Assembly: GCA_947246775.1 (NCBI GenBank)
Contig: CAMXTM010000014.1
Coordinates: forward strand, 1-15,092
Direction of reading: 5' to 3'
Origin: an uncultured Clostridium sp.
GTDB taxonomy: Bacteria; Bacillota; Clostridia; Lachnospirales; Anaerotignaceae
Length of the DNA stretch: 15,092 bases
Shown: positions 13,729-15,092 of the stretch, in pieces
Position numbering within the stretch: position 1 is the first letter of the stretch
Layout of the letters: each line of letters starts with the position of its first letter
The notes under the pieces: model-generated
Told to the model about the DNA's origin: nothing
The model's database searches: none
What the model saw: only the letters and a program-made list of their open reading frames with translations
Position numbers and translations under genes: made by a program

Positions 13729-15092
13729 ATGAAAAAGAGAAGAATACCAACAGCTCCCATAAAAGGAAGATTATATTTTGCTTTTTTTGTGTTTGTAATT
13801 ATGCTGACTGTATTGGGGGGACGTGTTTACTATTGGAAAACGGTAAAAGGGGCAGAGTTTGAAAATAGGGCAAAAGAGCAACAGGTCAACCGTTATGATG
13901 TTATGGTACAAGCAAATAGAGGTTCTATTGTAGATAGAAATAATCAACCATTTGCAGTTAGTACGATTGTGTATAATGTAATATTAGATTCCCGTGTGTT
14001 GGCGTTACCAGATTCAGATGAAGAAACTAGAATAAAAGAACAAAATAAAACCTTTACTACCTTGCAGGAATATTTTCCTGATTTAGACTATGATGCATTA
14101 CGACATGGTGTACAAATAGACCCTGCAACGGGCAAGCCATATACGGATAACAGTTGGAAGATTCTAGCAAAAAATGTAGAAAAAGAAATAAAAGAAGAAA
14201 TAGAATCAAAAGGTTTAAAAGGAATTTATTTTGACCCTGCATCAAAGAGAACCTATCCACTAAAATCATTAGCTTGTCATGTGGTTGGATTTATGAGAGG
14301 CGATGCAAAGTGGGGATTAGAAAACTATTACGATAAGTATATGACAGGGATACCAGGGCGTTCTTTTATTGCCTATGATGGAAATAGTACAGCAGTAAGG
14401 CAGGAATATGAAGCGCAAGATGGCAATACTGTTGTAACAACAATAGACTATACGATACAGCAATATGCAGAAAATATTGTACAAAAAACAGCACAGGAGT
14501 GGCCTTCTGAAGCAGTTGCCATTATTGTAATGGATCCAAATACAGGAGAAATTTATGCTATGGCGGATTCCAGTTCCTTTGACTTGAATGACCCTGATAA
14601 AATACCAGCAATGGATAGTGAAGAATTTCAAGAGCAATGGGAAGAACTGACATCACAAGAACAGCAAGATTATAAAGACAATATGTGGAATAATTTTAAT
14701 ACTGTTAGTTCCTTTGAACCTGGTTCTATCTTTAAGCCGATTACAGTAGCAGCGGCATTAGAGGAGGGCATTATTACGCCACAGGATACCTTTAATTGTA
14801 CTGGTGTTGTAAAAATGTATGAAGATGAAATGAGATGTCACTTGCGTTCTGGACATGGCATATTAGATGTGCAAGGGGCATTAGCACAGTCTTGTAACCC
14901 AGCTATGATATATATTTCTCAAAGAATGGGACGAGACGTGATGTATAAATATTTTAAAGACTTTGGTTTTGCTGCAAGAACAGGTATTGACTTGCCAGCA
15001 GAAGAAAGTGCGGAAGCAGCCGTATATGCAAAAGATGCAATTGGTCCAGTAGAGCTTGCTACGATGTCATTTGGACAAGGTTTTAATGTGAC
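13729..15092 (+). CDS. class B penicillin-binding protein (FtsI/SpoVD type), 3' end cut off
   Basis: A septal or sporulation peptidoglycan transpeptidase. The 454 visible residues show a short cytoplasmic tail, one membrane anchor (about 15-33), a PBP dimerisation domain with RGSIVDRN (64-71), and a transpeptidase domain with the active-site SIFK (Ser333-Lys336) inside EPGSIFKP and the second motif SCN (388-390). The third motif, KTG, and any C-terminal PASTA domains lie beyond the window, so FtsI/PBP2B and SpoVD cannot be told apart. ATG 13729 is the first in-frame start; a stop lies two codons upstream (13723). A weak AAGGAA lies about 14 nt away, so translation may be coupled to the ftsL-like gene ending 10 nt before. 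Confidence 0.93.
   Translation, partial: MKKRRIPTAPIKGRLYFAFFVFVIMLTVLGGRVYYWKTVKGAEFENRAKEQQVNRYDVMVQANRGSIVDRNNQPFAVSTIVYNVILDSRVLALPDSDEETRIKEQNKTFTTLQEYFPDLDYDALRHGVQIDPATGKPYTDNSWKILAKNVEKEIKEEIESKGLKGIYFDPASKRTYPLKSLACHVVGFMRGDAKWGLENYYDKYMTGIPGRSFIAYDGNSTAVRQEYEAQDGNTVVTTIDYTIQQYAENIVQKTAQEWPSEAVAIIVMDPNTGEIYAMADSSSFDLNDPDKIPAMDSEEFQEQWEELTSQEQQDYKDNMWNNFNTVSSFEPGSIFKPITVAAALEEGIITPQDTFNCTGVVKMYEDEMRCHLRSGHGILDVQGALAQSCNPAMIYISQRMGRDVMYKYFKDFGFAARTGIDLPAEESAEAAVYAKDAIGPVELATMSFGQGFNV

Noticed and set aside
1..15092. CRISPR arrays, insertion-sequence transposases, prophage genes or tRNA genes
   Set aside because: No regularly spaced repeats, transposase or phage motifs, and no tRNA cloverleaf were seen.

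Overview
The window is chromosomal DNA from a low-GC anaerobic Firmicute. It is most like a clostridium of the Lachnospirales type, judged from protein style, AT-rich codon use, strong AGGAGG/GGTGA ribosome sites and gene order; this is an inference, as no rRNA or other marker is present. Nearly all genes are housekeeping. The one stretch that coding genes do not explain is about 420 nt in front of ruvA.

Layout. 1-715 (minus): the start of an HSL-type alpha/beta hydrolase that runs off the left edge, with its own promoter. 880-1578 (minus): a PilZ-domain c-di-GMP receptor candidate, with a promoter that overlaps a near-perfect palindrome and an AT-rich terminator behind it. About 1766-2234 (plus): a palindrome, a good sigma-A promoter and then a non-coding, comparatively GC-rich, strongly foldable segment that ends in a hairpin just before ruvA. 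2247-4521 (plus): ruvA, ruvB, a 79-residue protein of unknown function and a PerR/Fur-type regulator, packed with gaps of 18, 3 and 10 nt and probably one operon. 4528-4944 (minus): a membrane-anchored FMN_bind-like protein, convergent with the regulator. 5048-8464 (plus): addB, closed by a clear GNRA-loop terminator, with no addA beside it. 8553-11980 (plus): a two-protein M16 peptidase pair (YmfF/YmfH type) followed by lgt. 12190 to the right edge: the start of the division/cell-wall (dcw) cluster, rsmH, an ftsL-like gene and a class B penicillin-binding protein cut by the window end.

How the parts relate. RuvAB (branch migration) and AddB (double-strand-break end processing) are both recombinational repair proteins. 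The Fur-family gene at the end of the ruv operon may sense peroxide or metal. Lgt lipidates prolipoproteins, and the rsmH-ftsL-pbp genes serve 16S rRNA methylation and septal wall synthesis.

The most interesting object is the putative structured RNA at about 1819-2234. It lies between a strong promoter and the ruvA start codon. It is 41% G+C over its first 160 nt, against 18% in the adjacent 100 nt, has many local helices and possible end-to-end pairing, and carries no ORF. It could be a long regulatory leader of ruvAB, an independent ncRNA, or an ORF-less mobile RNA element inserted between promoter and gene. I could not match it to a known family by eye.
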